Shown here in pieces: positions 1 to 7,917 of a stretch of DNA of 64,000 bases; the first letter of the stretch is position 1, and each line of letters starts with the position of its first letter. Origin of the DNA: Paracoccus sp. MBLB3053 (GTDB lineage Bacteria > Pseudomonadota > Alphaproteobacteria > Rhodobacterales > Rhodobacteraceae); the NCBI RefSeq assembly GCF_031822435.1, contig NZ_JAVQLW010000001.1, positions 691,501-755,500 on the forward strand. The letters are read 5' to 3'. The notes under the pieces are model-generated. The model did not search any database, was not told the DNA's origin, and saw nothing but the letters and a program-made list of their open reading frames with translations. A program made the translations under genes and the position numbers.

Positions 1-1
1 C

Positions 2-457
2 AAGCTCGATATCGCGAAATGGAAACGCCCGAGCCCGGAAACCATCCCGACCGCCGCCAAGGCCGCCGGTCTTTACATGATCTGCACCATGTCCAAGCAC
101 GCGGCCGAGGCCAAGGGTTGCTCGGATGCGCTGTTCATGGACTGGGAAGGCTATGTTGCCGAAGCCACCGGCGCGAACGTCTTCTTCATCAAGGATGGCG
201 AAGTCCACACCCCGCTGGCCGACCGCTTCCTGAACGGCATCACCCGCCAGACCATCGTGCAGATGCTGAAAGACAAGGGCGTTACCGTGCACGAGCGCCG
301 CATCAAGCCCGAAGAACTGGACGGCTTCCAGGAATGCTTCCTGACTGGCACCGCTGCCGAAGTGACCCCGGTCGGCCAAATCGGAGACTGGCATTTCCAG
401 GTCGGCCAGTTGACCCGCGACATCGCCGCGGATTACGAAACGCTGGTCCGCGCCTGA
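2..457 (+). CDS. ilvE: Branched-chain amino acid aminotransferase, C-terminal part (5' end outside window)
   Basis: Only the last 151 codons are present; the reading frame is open from base 2. The family performs PLP-dependent transamination between glutamate and the 2-oxo acids of leucine, isoleucine and valine in the cytoplasm. Class IV aminotransferase blocks are visible: EATGANVFFIKDG, then TPLADRFLNGITRQT (the loop around the PLP phosphate) and ECFLTGTAAEVTPV near the C terminus. The length of this part fits the C-terminal half of a protein of about 290 residues. A strong hairpin follows 24 bases after the stop, so the gene ends a transcript. A D-amino acid or aminodeoxychorismate lyase of the same fold is less likely given the GTAAEVTPV block. 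Confidence 0.88.
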   Translation, partial: KLDIAKWKRPSPETIPTAAKAAGLYMICTMSKHAAEAKGCSDALFMDWEGYVAEATGANVFFIKDGEVHTPLADRFLNGITRQTIVQMLKDKGVTVHERRIKPEELDGFQECFLTGTAAEVTPVGQIGDWHFQVGQLTRDIAADYETLVRA

Positions 458-480
458 TCCGAGCGATCCCGTGACACCAG

Positions 481-512
481 ACCGGCCGCGCCATCATGGC
501 GCGGCCGGTTTG
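481..512 (+). terminator. Rho-independent terminator after ilvE
   Basis: A perfect 12-bp stem (481-492 pairs with 498-509, accggccgcgcc/ggcgcggccggt) with a 5-base loop is followed by a short T run (TTTG). The T run is weak, but the stem is very stable and sits 24 bases after the aminotransferase stop codon. Confidence 0.8.
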
Positions 513-536
513 CATTCCCGCATGTGATTTCCCGGA

Positions 537-740
537 TCAGACGGTATGTCCGCGTTCGATCCTGGCGTATTCTGCAACGCGGCGTCCACTCGCGGCATCC
601 TCCTTGCCCGCAGTCTTCTTCGGGCGGGAATGCAGCGCTCTGATCGATGGATGCTGTGCGGATTCGCGCTCTTGCCGGGTGTAGTTGCGCACGCGGCCAG
701 AGCCAGTTTCGTGCGTCTTGTCAGCAATATGCCTGGTCAT
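537..740 (-). CDS. Small basic hypothetical protein (67 aa)
   Basis: I do not recognise this protein. It is 67 residues long, rich in Arg, Lys, His, Glu and Gln, with no hydrophobic segment, so probably cytoplasmic and possibly nucleic-acid binding or disordered. The main support for a real gene is the ribosome binding site: the minus strand reads AAAGGGGGAG about 8 bases before the ATG at 740. It lies alone between the converging ends of ilvE (plus strand, with a terminator at 481-512) and ptsN (minus strand, stop at 804). Other frames in this stretch lack comparable start signals. Confidence 0.55.
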   Translation of the reverse strand: MTRHIADKTHETGSGRVRNYTRQERESAQHPSIRALHSRPKKTAGKEDAASGRRVAEYARIERGHTV

Positions 741-803
741 TGCACCAACTCCCCCTTTTTGGTGGAAGGCACTCTAGCACGGATCCAGGCCTATTTCACC
801 CTG

Positions 804-1268
804 TCAAGCGGCCTTGATGCCAGGTGCGGCGGACAACATCGCGTGCAGGGCGACCGGATCGTCATTGGCGCGTAGCTTTCCGCGCAGATCCTGATCGCGC
901 AAAGTCCGGGAAACCAGTGCCAGAGCCTTGAGATGGTCGACGCCCGAACTTTTCGGGGCGAGAAGGGCAAAGATCAGGTCCACCGGCTGTCGGTCGACGG
1001 CATCGAAATCCAAGGGCTTTTCAAGACGCAGGAACAGGCCCACGACGCGATCCAGACCATGCAGCCGGGCATGCGGAAGCGCAACACCGTGACCCACGCC
1101 GGTAGGGCCCAGCGATTCCCGTTCCTGCAATGCATCCAAGGTCTGGGCGGCGTCAACGCCGTAGACGCTTCGCGCCTGCTCGGCGATTTCCTGGAACAGC
1201 CTCTTCTTGCTCGTGCTCTGGGTCATCGTCCGCACTGCGGAGGGTGATAGAATGTCGCTGATTTGCAT
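804..1268 (-). CDS. ptsN: PTS IIA-like nitrogen-regulatory protein PtsN (EIIA-Ntr)
   Basis: This is a 154-residue cytoplasmic phosphoprotein of the nitrogen PTS. The family takes phosphate from NPr and in other bacteria modulates potassium transport, stress responses and carbon/nitrogen balance. The phosphorylated histidine is visible in GVALPHARL, and the block TGVGHGVALPHA is typical of EIIA-Ntr. I chose the ATG at 1268 (MQISDIL) because homologues start with this block; a GTG ten codons upstream is possible. It is the last gene of the rnd-kdsD-lptCAB-hpf-ptsN series, 80 bases after hpf with a stem-loop in the gap. rpoN, often in this cluster in other Proteobacteria, is absent. Confidence 0.92.
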   Translation of the reverse strand: MQISDILSPSAVRTMTQSTSKKRLFQEIAEQARSVYGVDAAQTLDALQERESLGPTGVGHGVALPHARLHGLDRVVGLFLRLEKPLDFDAVDRQPVDLIFALLAPKSSGVDHLKALALVSRTLRDQDLRGKLRANDDPVALHAMLSAAPGIKAA

Positions 1269-1287
1269 GTTGCCCGAAATTGTCCAA

Positions 1288-1316
1288 GTCCCGGTCACGG
1301 ATTTCGCGACCGGGAC
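1288..1316 (-). other. Intercistronic stem-loop between hpf and ptsN
   Basis: A perfect 9-bp inverted repeat (1288-1296 gtcccggtc, 1308-1316 gaccgggac) with an 11-base loop. Outside it, 1278-1283 (aattgt) and 1315-1320 (acaatt) offer an alternative extension. No convincing U run follows on the minus strand, so it may be an attenuator or mRNA-stability element rather than a full terminator. Confidence 0.5.
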
Positions 1317-1348
1317 AATTCATTTACCAGACTGCTCTGATACCCAGT

Positions 1349-1924
1349 CTAGCCCAAGTTGCGGGGATCGATCCAGCCCACGTTCCCGTCTTCCCGACGG
1401 TGGACCACGTTCACGCCCCCATGTTTTTCATTGCGGAACACCAGAAGAGGTGAGCCGGCCAACTCCATCTGCATCACCGCTTCTCCGACGGACAGCGTGG
1501 GAACACGCGTTTCCATCTCGGCGATGATCATGGGCTGCAGTCCATCCCCCTGCGATTCCCAATCGTCCTCGTCGGCGGCAAGGACATACATGCCCGCCTG
1601 TTCGAAGGCAACCGGCTCGGTCCTGTCCTTGTGATGGTCCTTGAGGCGACGCTTGTAGCGGCGCAGCTGCTTGTCCATCCGTTCCTTACACTGGTCAAAG
1701 GCCGCATAGATCTCGGTCGAGGCACCCTTGGCCTGCACGTTCAGCCCGGTCGAAAGATGCACCACGGCGTCACAAATGAATTCATGCGCGTTGCGGGAAA
1801 AAATGACGGTCGCGTCCGTCGGACGCTGGGAATATTTGTCTATCGTCTCGCCCAACTCGGTTTTCACATGCGTCGAGAGAGCATCCCCGACGTCAATCTG
1901 TTTTCCGCTGATCTGATAGCGCAT
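1349..1924 (-). CDS. hpf: Ribosome hibernation promoting factor, long form
   Basis: The 191-residue protein has two parts. The N-terminal RaiA/YfiA-type domain (about residues 1-110, starting MRYQISGKQID) binds the decoding centre of the 30S subunit. The C-terminal domain (about 135-190, with SVGEAVMQMELAGSPLLVFRN and NVGWIDP) dimerises to join two 70S ribosomes. That makes it the long HPF, which forms 100S dimers alone. The start at 1924 is supported by AAAGGA about 9 bases upstream; the frame is open further upstream but that part is not conserved-looking. It lies between lptB and ptsN, as in many Proteobacteria. Confidence 0.93.
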   Translation of the reverse strand: MRYQISGKQIDVGDALSTHVKTELGETIDKYSQRPTDATVIFSRNAHEFICDAVVHLSTGLNVQAKGASTEIYAAFDQCKERMDKQLRRYKRRLKDHHKDRTEPVAFEQAGMYVLAADEDDWESQGDGLQPMIIAEMETRVPTLSVGEAVMQMELAGSPLLVFRNEKHGGVNVVHRREDGNVGWIDPRNLG

Positions 1925-2086
1925 GTTGGTCCGTCCTTTCGGTTGCCCGGCCTTGACTGAACGCCGCCCGCGGCATAGCCGACCGGGTTCGCAGGCGGGC
2001 TGAATATGCCCCGCCATATTCCCATTTGGTGATAGCCTGACGTTCCTGTCAACGGGCGCGAGATGTCGCAGGCCCGACATGGCGGA

Positions 2087-2833
2087 TCAGTGCATGCGGA
2101 AAGTTTCGCCAAGATAGACCCGGCGGACCTGAGGGTCGTCAACGATCTCGGAGGTCGTTCCCGATTTCAGGACATGACCGTCATGCAGGATATAGGCACG
2201 ATCCACGATCTCGAGTGTCTCGCGGACATTGTGATCGGTGATCAGCACACCGATGCCGCGGCTTTTCAGGTCGTGGACAAGGGCACGGATTTCGCCCACG
2301 GCAATCGGGTCGACGCCCGCAAAGGGTTCATCAAGCAGCAAGTAGGAAGGATTGGCGGCCAGACAGCGCGCGATCTCGACGCGCCTGCGCTCCCCGCCTG
2401 ACAGGGCCATCGCAGAGGCATTGCGCAGATGCTCGATCGAGAATTCGCCCAGCAAGGTTTCCAGCCGATCGCGCCGGTGATGGGCATCCCTGCAAACAAG
2501 CTCGAGAACGGCCGTAATGTTCTGCTCGACCGTGAGCCCGCGAAAGATCGACATTTCCTGAGGAAGATAACCGATTCCCATCTGGGCTCGGCGATACATC
2601 GGCAAGGTCGTTGCATCCTGCCCGTCGATCAGCACCTGCCCCGAATCGGGCGCGACCAGCCCCGCGACACAGTAAAAGCAGGTCGTCTTGCCGGAACCGT
2701 TCGGACCCAGAAGGGCAACCACCTCACCCCGGTCGAGAGTCAGCCCGACTTCGCGGATGACGGGACGATTGCGATAGGATTTGCGCAATCCGCGAACCAA
2801 AAGTCCGCTTTCGGCTTTGTTTTGCCCGGACAT
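2087..2833 (-). CDS. lptB: LPS export ABC transporter ATP-binding protein LptB
   Basis: This 248-residue cytoplasmic ATPase powers extraction of lipopolysaccharide from the inner membrane by the LptB2FG complex. Visible motifs are Walker A GPNGSGKT near residue 40, the Q-loop YLPQEMSIFR, signature ALSGGERRRVEIAR, Walker B LLLDEPFAGVDP and the H-loop ITDHNVRETL. The sequence GIGYLPQEMSIFRGLTVEQN is typical of LptB. Its start codon overlaps the lptA stop (ATGA), so translation is probably coupled. The permeases LptF and LptG are not in this window. Confidence 0.96.
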   Translation of the reverse strand: MSGQNKAESGLLVRGLRKSYRNRPVIREVGLTLDRGEVVALLGPNGSGKTTCFYCVAGLVAPDSGQVLIDGQDATTLPMYRRAQMGIGYLPQEMSIFRGLTVEQNITAVLELVCRDAHHRRDRLETLLGEFSIEHLRNASAMALSGGERRRVEIARCLAANPSYLLLDEPFAGVDPIAVGEIRALVHDLKSRGIGVLITDHNVRETLEIVDRAYILHDGHVLKSGTTSEIVDDPQVRRVYLGETFRMH

Positions 2834-3315
2834 CAGTTGCCTCCGGGCTGCAGGACGCTGCGCACCCTTCCGGCTGCGCTCGCCGAACCGGTCGCCAGGT
2901 TCACGGTCACGGTTTCACCCGCAAGCACGTTCTGACCCTGAGTCAGCAAAACATCCCCCCTCAGCACGACATTGCCGGATTCGACGTCGTAATCGGCGGT
3001 TTTCGCTTCGGCGGCGTCCGAGCCACTGGCGAGCGTGACATTGCCCTCGGCCTTCAGCGCGCTGATCCGGTCGCGGCTGTCGCTGGAATAGGTGACGGTC
3101 ACGCGATCCGCCGAAAGGCGCATGCCTCCCTGCCCGATCAGAACGTTTCCGGAAAAGACGGCAAGACCGGTCTGCTGGTCGACCTGCAGCGAATCGGCCG
3201 TCACCTCGACCGGGGCCTTCACGTCCTGAGCATTGCCGAAACCCGTCGTCTGGGCCGAGGCAATCGAGGCAATCCCAAGCGAGATCACGAATGGCAGCAG
3301 GCCAAACCGGGTCAT
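2833..3315 (-). CDS. lptA: LPS transport periplasmic protein LptA
   Basis: A 160-residue OstA-like protein forming the periplasmic bridge for LPS between LptC and LptD. It starts with a signal peptide ending near ASIASAQ, followed by a repetitive beta-strand domain (about residues 35-140: VTADSLQVDQQTG, VFSGNVLIGQGGMRL, SALKAEGNVTL, VVLRGDVLLTQGQNVL). I prefer the ATG at 3315 because it has the site GGAAAGGAAG just upstream and puts the signal peptide at the N terminus. A further ATG at 3384 overlaps the lptC stop as ATGA and would add 23 residues, so coupled initiation there is a real alternative. Confidence 0.9.
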   Translation of the reverse strand: MTRFGLLPFVISLGIASIASAQTTGFGNAQDVKAPVEVTADSLQVDQQTGLAVFSGNVLIGQGGMRLSADRVTVTYSSDSRDRISALKAEGNVTLASGSDAAEAKTADYDVESGNVVLRGDVLLTQGQNVLAGETVTVNLATGSASAAGRVRSVLQPGGN

Positions 3316-3380
3316 GCGTCTTCCTTTCCGCTGCCACCAGTGGCGACCCGACCAGCCCGGAAGGTCCCGGAAAGCATGGG

Positions 3381-3959
3381 TCATGGGCGGTATATCATCC
3401 GGACTCCGCCCTTCAAATCAAGAACCTGATCGGGGTCATCCTGATTCTTCGGACGCAACTCCATCCGGCCGGCCGTCATGTTGCCGAATGGCGCCAGAAC
3501 GTTCACCTCGCGCTCGGCCTCGACGGTGCCTTCCACGATCGAGGCTTGAAATTCTGGCGCGGTCACAACCCAGCCATCGGCAGTCGTCATTCGCACCCCG
3601 TCCCTCAGCGAAAGATCATCGCCGACGATCTCGGCCGTGCCGGCGCTGATATCCGCGGCGCGCCCGTCCCTGGCCCGCAACGTCATGCGAACGGAGCTGA
3701 CCAGCCCCTCATCCTGTCCGCTGCCAGGGGTCGCCTCGGTGCCCGATATCGTCAGCTGCGAACCATTCGAGGTCACGCCGGAATAGGTCGGATTGGTCAC
3801 CGCCTGACGCTCGGCCAGTTCCTGCGGGTCCACGTTCGCATAGGGAATCGTCAGGTCGGGCTCTGGCTTGCGCGCGAGCAGGAACAGCACCGACAGGATT
3901 GCGAGCGCGGTCAGCGGCAGCAGCACCCGCAACCAGGCGACGATGCACGACCGCAACAT
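3381..3959 (-). CDS. lptC: LPS export protein LptC
   Basis: A 192-residue bitopic inner-membrane protein that passes LPS from LptB2FG to LptA. One N-terminal membrane helix spans about residues 9-29, followed by a periplasmic beta-rich domain (SQLTISGTEA, VRMTLRARDG, DGVRMTTADGWVVTAPEF, LDLKGGVRMIY). Sequence conservation in LptC is low, so the assignment leans on the fold pattern, the length and its place directly upstream of lptA and lptB. It begins 4 bases after the kdsD stop region in the same operon. Confidence 0.88.
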   Translation of the reverse strand: MLRSCIVAWLRVLLPLTALAILSVLFLLARKPEPDLTIPYANVDPQELAERQAVTNPTYSGVTSNGSQLTISGTEATPGSGQDEGLVSSVRMTLRARDGRAADISAGTAEIVGDDLSLRDGVRMTTADGWVVTAPEFQASIVEGTVEAEREVNVLAPFGNMTAGRMELRPKNQDDPDQVLDLKGGVRMIYRP

Positions 3960-3962
3960 GGC

Positions 3963-4916
3963 TCAGACGATCCCGGTTCGCAGGAAATCGTGGATGTGCA
4001 GCAGGCCAACCGGCATCCCCTTGTCGATGACGAACAGGCTGGTGATCTTGCGTCCCTGCATTTCGGCCAAGGCTGATTCCGCGAGGCTGTCGGGGCCTAT
4101 GCAGCGCGGGTTCGCCGTCATCACCTCGCTCGCCTTGTGCGCCAGGAGCCCGTCCATGTGCCTGCGCAAGTCACCGTCGGTGATTATTCCGCTTAGCTGG
4201 CCCTGCGCATCGACGACGCCGGTCACCCCAAAGCCCTTCTGGCTGATCACGAGCAGCGCCTCGGACATTGGCGCATCCTCGGTCACTAGCGGGATCGCAC
4301 GATGCATCATGTCCCCGACGCGCGACAGCCGCGCACCCAGTTTTCCGCCCGGATGGAAGGTGCGGAAATGGTCTGGGGTGAACTTGCGATGCTCCATCAA
4401 TGCAATCGCCAGAGCATCGCCAAGCGCCATGGTCATGGTCGTCGAGGTCGTCGGCACGATGCCTGACCCGCAAGCCTCGGGTGCCGCTGGCAGCACGAGC
4501 GCCACATCCGACTGTCGCAGCAATGTCGATTCCGCGCGGCTTGCCACGCCGATCAGGGGAATGCTGAAACGCCTGGTATGCGCGATCAGATCTGCCAGCT
4601 CGGGGGTTTCGCCGCTATTTGACAGGACCAGCGCCACGTCGCTTTCGGTGACCATGCCCAGATCACCGTGGCTCGCCTCACCGGGATGAACGAACTGGGC
4701 GGGCGTTCCGGTCGACGCCAGCGTCGCAGCGATCTTTCGTCCCACATGGCCGGACTTTCCCATGCCCGACACGATAACCCGGCCCTTCGCGGCAAGGATC
4801 GTTTGGATGGCCTTTTCGAAGCTGTCGCCAAGGCTCTCCGCCAAGGCCAGCATCCCTTCGGTTTCGGCCCGGATCACGCGGCGGGCTGTATCAAGATATG
4901 CGCTCATGGCCGTCAT
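3963..4916 (-). CDS. kdsD: Arabinose-5-phosphate isomerase
   Basis: A 317-residue cytoplasmic enzyme converting ribulose 5-phosphate to arabinose 5-phosphate, the first step to Kdo of LPS. An N-terminal SIS sugar isomerase domain (about residues 30-175) has GRVIVSGMGKSGHVGRKIAAT and SNSGETPEL. Two CBS domains follow, from about residue 205 to the end (DMMHRAIPLV, GIITDGDLRRHMD, MTANPRCI). The rnd stop codon TAG is directly followed by this ATG at 4916; a second in-frame ATG at 4904 is possible. Its place next to lptCAB fits LPS biosynthesis. Confidence 0.95.
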   Translation of the reverse strand: MTAMSAYLDTARRVIRAETEGMLALAESLGDSFEKAIQTILAAKGRVIVSGMGKSGHVGRKIAATLASTGTPAQFVHPGEASHGDLGMVTESDVALVLSNSGETPELADLIAHTRRFSIPLIGVASRAESTLLRQSDVALVLPAAPEACGSGIVPTTSTTMTMALGDALAIALMEHRKFTPDHFRTFHPGGKLGARLSRVGDMMHRAIPLVTEDAPMSEALLVISQKGFGVTGVVDAQGQLSGIITDGDLRRHMDGLLAHKASEVMTANPRCIGPDSLAESALAEMQGRKITSLFVIDKGMPVGLLHIHDFLRTGIV

Positions 4917-5531
4917 CTAATGGTGAAAGATATCGTTTTCATCCCCCCAGCCCAACAGATCAAGATGGGCGCGGGCGGGAAGGAAATCGAAACAGGCCTG
5001 CGCAAGTCCCAGTCGGCCCTCGCGTTCCAGCCGTTTTTCAAGCTCGGCCTTCAGCCGGTGCAGATACAGCACATCGGACGCGGCATATTCCAGCTGCGCA
5101 TCCGTCAAGGACTCGGCACCCCAATCACTGGTTTGCTGTTGCTTCGAGATATCGGCGCCCACCAATTCGCTCAGCAGATATTTCAGGCCATGCCGATCGG
5201 TAAAGGTGCGGATCATCTTCGAGGCGATCTTGGTGCACCAGACCGGAGCAGTGACGACACCGAAGGCTGCCTCCAGCGCGGCTATGTCGAAACGGCCAAA
5301 GTGGAACAGCTTCAAAACTTCGGGATCGGCCAGCAGGCGTACGAGGTTCGGCGCGCTGTCCTGTCCCCTCGCGATCTGCACGAGATGGGCGTCGCCGTCC
5401 CCCGCGGAAAGCTGCACCAGACAAAGCCTGTCTCGACGCTGATCCAGGCCCATGGTTTCGGTATCGATCGCGACGACGGGGCCGAGCTCCAGATCGTCCG
5501 GCAGGTCGTTTTGGTAAAGCTGGATGCTCAT
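4917..5531 (-). CDS. rnd: RNase D-type 3'-5' exonuclease (short form)
   Basis: A 204-residue DEDDy exonuclease. The catalytic motifs are all present: Exo I in VVAIDTETMGLD, Exo II in LFHFGRFDIAAL and Exo III in YAASDVLYL (Tyr and Asp). It is about half the size of E. coli RNase D because the HRDC domains are absent; this short form is usual in alphaproteobacteria. It probably trims structured RNA 3' ends. I chose MSIQLYQND at 5531, since the open frame upstream carries no conserved sequence. It is the first gene of the rnd-kdsD-lpt operon. Confidence 0.9.
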   Translation of the reverse strand: MSIQLYQNDLPDDLELGPVVAIDTETMGLDQRRDRLCLVQLSAGDGDAHLVQIARGQDSAPNLVRLLADPEVLKLFHFGRFDIAALEAAFGVVTAPVWCTKIASKMIRTFTDRHGLKYLLSELVGADISKQQQTSDWGAESLTDAQLEYAASDVLYLHRLKAELEKRLEREGRLGLAQACFDFLPARAHLDLLGWGDENDIFHH

Positions 5532-5649
5532 GACGGTGCCTGATTGTCTTGACGAGGTTGGCCGAGCCTTACCGCTTTTTGCCGGGCACATGCCAGCCCT
5601 TAGACCTCTCGACCGAAACAACGATCGCAATCTGCCTCGGCCAGACTGC

Positions 5650-5661
5650 TGCATTAATGCA
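5650..5661. promoter_or_regulatory. 12-bp perfect palindrome, candidate operator
   Basis: TGCATTAATGCA lies in the 245-base gap between the divergently transcribed rnd operon and the TonB-dependent receptor, 116 bases before the receptor ATG. It is unusually AT-rich for this genome. Its position suits a metal-responsive regulator of the receptor, but the regulator is not identified. Confidence 0.4.
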
Positions 5662-5776
5662 ACAATTCCCACATCGTCATCAAGCCGCTTCGGATAATTT
5701 CCGACTATTTCACTTGTGAATCACATTCCGAGTTCGCTAGGTCCAACTCAATCTGAACTGGAATCAAGGCAAACCA

Positions 5777-7837
5777 ATGAAAATCCGCAGCATTCTTTTG
5801 CTCGCGGGGGTGTCTTCGCTCGCCCTCGCGACAGGTCTTTCGGCGCAGCAGATCTCGGGCGGCGCAGCTGACAATGCCGAAATCGAAGCCGGGAAGATCA
5901 CTCTGCAGCCGATCACCCTCGTTGCGGATGGACAGGAAAATGTCGAGGCGACCGGCGGCGTCGTCGTCACTGCAGAAGATATCGAGACGCTGCAGCCCGC
6001 CGATGTATCCGAACTGTTTTCGCGTGATTCTGCGGTCACCGTTTCCGGCGGCGCCGGCCCGTCGAAGCGTATCCATGTCTTCGGCATGGAACAGTCGAAC
6101 CTCGCGGTCAGCGTCGACGGCGTCCCGCAGGGCGTCACCAGCTGGCACCATACCGGATCGAACGTCGTTGACCCGGCCTTCCTGAAATCCGTCGAGATCG
6201 AGGCCGGCGCGGCGGCCGCGGATGCCGGATTCGGCGCAGCCGCAGGTGCGGTCCGGTATGAAACCGTCGGCGCGAGGGACCTTTTGACCGACGGCCGCAC
6301 GCATGGCGGTCGGGTGGGCCTTTCCTACGGCTCGAACGGGCGCGGTTTCGACGGCAGCCTTGCGGGTTTCGGCGTCTACGGGGGCTTCGACTGGTTCGCG
6401 ATGGTCCATGCCGCGGATGGCGAGAATTACGAAAGCGGCGCCGGTCTGGAAATGGACGGCACGGCGCCGGCGACCCAGGGCGTTCTGACAAAGCTGGGTT
6501 ACGAATTCGAAACCCACCGCGTCGAACTGGGCTATGAATACAGCCAAGACGACGCCGATCGCGTCATCAAGATGAACATGGACCTTTACGGGACCGGCAT
6601 CGACCGAAACACATACCCCCTGAAGGTCACGCGCAACACGCTGAGCCTGAAATACAGCAGCACCGCACCGACCGACGCGTGGGACCCGGAGGCAATGCTC
6701 TATGTCAGCCGCAACGAGTACTGGCGCAACAACTATGTGACGGGCGACCTGATCGATCCGGTCAACGGCTCGGATTTCCCCAACGGTGACATGGATCTGG
6801 AATCCACCACCATCGGGGGCGTGATGAAGAACACCTATACGCTGGGGCAGGGCCGGATCACCGCAGGCATCGACTGGCAGAATGACGACTACAGGGTCGA
6901 CAATTACGGCGACCATTCGGCAACGCGGACGCGCCCCTTCAATCTCGAAACAACGCAGATCGGCGCCTTCGTGCAGGGTCGCTTCGAATTCGAGAACGGC
7001 ATCGACCTTTCGACCGGCCTTCGCCTCGATCACCAGCGCTATACCGACTGGGACAACAACAGCTATTCGGATACCGGCGCCAGCGTGAACGGCACCGCCT
7101 CGTACGAGTTCTCGGACGGCTACGAAGTCTTCGCTGGCGCGTCGCGGACCTGGCTCGGCTTCGACATCGGCGAATACGGCCTGCTGCACGCGCGCAATGA
7201 CGCCTTCACGACCGATCCCGATTTCGAAGCGGCGACGTCGACGAATGTCAAGCTGGGCCTGAACGCGAACCGCGGAAACTGGACCGGAAACCTGACTTTC
7301 TTCGACACCCGACTTGACGGGCTCGGGGAATATGACACCTCGGTCGGTTACTTGACCAATGCGGATGAATACCGCAGCAAGGGCTTTACGATGCAGGGCA
7401 ACTACAGCTGGGGCAGCGGTCGCGTCGGTGCCAGCTTCACCAAGGCCGACCTGACCCAGAACGGCGAAGAAGTCCTGCCCGACGGCGGTACCGTCATGCC
7501 GATCGGAGACATGGCGACGCTCTTCGTCGATCAGGAGATCGCGCAGTACAACATGAAGGTCGGCGGCACGGTCGAATGGGCCGGAGATCTGTCGAGCGAC
7601 CTGATGGAAGAGGCCGGTTTCTCGGACCACGGTTCCTACACCGTGCTCAACCTCCATGGCGAATGGCGGCCCGGGAACTATGAAAACGTCGCCGTTCACC
7701 TGAACATCGATAACGTCTTCGATCGCGACTATTACGAACGCTCAAGCTATGTGCAGCGCGTTCGCGGCACCCGCGAGATCGACCCGCTTTACGCTCCGGG
7801 CCGGACCGTCACGCTTGGCGTGAAGATGGACTTCTGA
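5777..7837 (+). CDS. TonB-dependent outer membrane receptor
   Basis: A 686-residue outer membrane receptor. The signal peptide is cleaved after about residue 23 (ATGLSAQQ). A plug domain covers about residues 45-165 (VTAEDIETLQPADVSELFS, VSVDGVPQGVTSW) and a 22-strand barrel extends to the C terminus, which ends in VTLGVKMDF with a terminal Phe as expected for BAM insertion. NIDNVFDRDYYERSS near the end is the usual barrel signature. The receptor domain resembles siderophore or haem receptors, but no haem motif (FRAP/NPNL with His) is clear, so the substrate is open. There is no adjacent ABC importer. It stands alone between a candidate operator and a strong terminator. Confidence 0.9.
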   Translation: MKIRSILLLAGVSSLALATGLSAQQISGGAADNAEIEAGKITLQPITLVADGQENVEATGGVVVTAEDIETLQPADVSELFSRDSAVTVSGGAGPSKRIHVFGMEQSNLAVSVDGVPQGVTSWHHTGSNVVDPAFLKSVEIEAGAAAADAGFGAAAGAVRYETVGARDLLTDGRTHGGRVGLSYGSNGRGFDGSLAGFGVYGGFDWFAMVHAADGENYESGAGLEMDGTAPATQGVLTKLGYEFETHRVELGYEYSQDDADRVIKMNMDLYGTGIDRNTYPLKVTRNTLSLKYSSTAPTDAWDPEAMLYVSRNEYWRNNYVTGDLIDPVNGSDFPNGDMDLESTTIGGVMKNTYTLGQGRITAGIDWQNDDYRVDNYGDHSATRTRPFNLETTQIGAFVQGRFEFENGIDLSTGLRLDHQRYTDWDNNSYSDTGASVNGTASYEFSDGYEVFAGASRTWLGFDIGEYGLLHARNDAFTTDPDFEAATSTNVKLGLNANRGNWTGNLTFFDTRLDGLGEYDTSVGYLTNADEYRSKGFTMQGNYSWGSGRVGASFTKADLTQNGEEVLPDGGTVMPIGDMATLFVDQEIAQYNMKVGGTVEWAGDLSSDLMEEAGFSDHGSYTVLNLHGEWRPGNYENVAVHLNIDNVFDRDYYERSSYVQRVRGTREIDPLYAPGRTVTLGVKMDF

Positions 7838-7861
7838 TCCATCGCACGGAACAAGAAGAAA

Positions 7862-7887
7862 AGGGCCCCCGCGGGGCCCTTTTTTCA
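7862..7887. terminator. Bidirectional rho-independent terminator
   Basis: AGGGCCCC-CGC-GGGGCCCT is followed by six or more T on the plus strand, 25 bases after the receptor stop. On the minus strand the same hairpin is followed by TTTTCTTCTTG, so it can also stop purU transcripts ending at 7918. Confidence 0.9.
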
Positions 7888-7917
7888 AGTGCGACTGTCC
7901 ATCGCCAGAGCACTGGC

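Noticed and set aside
5705..7699. 664-codon open frame antisense to the TonB-dependent receptor
   Set aside because: It mirrors the receptor gene in high-GC DNA, its start has no ribosome binding site and the product shows no family pattern. The receptor on the plus strand has signal peptide, plug and barrel.
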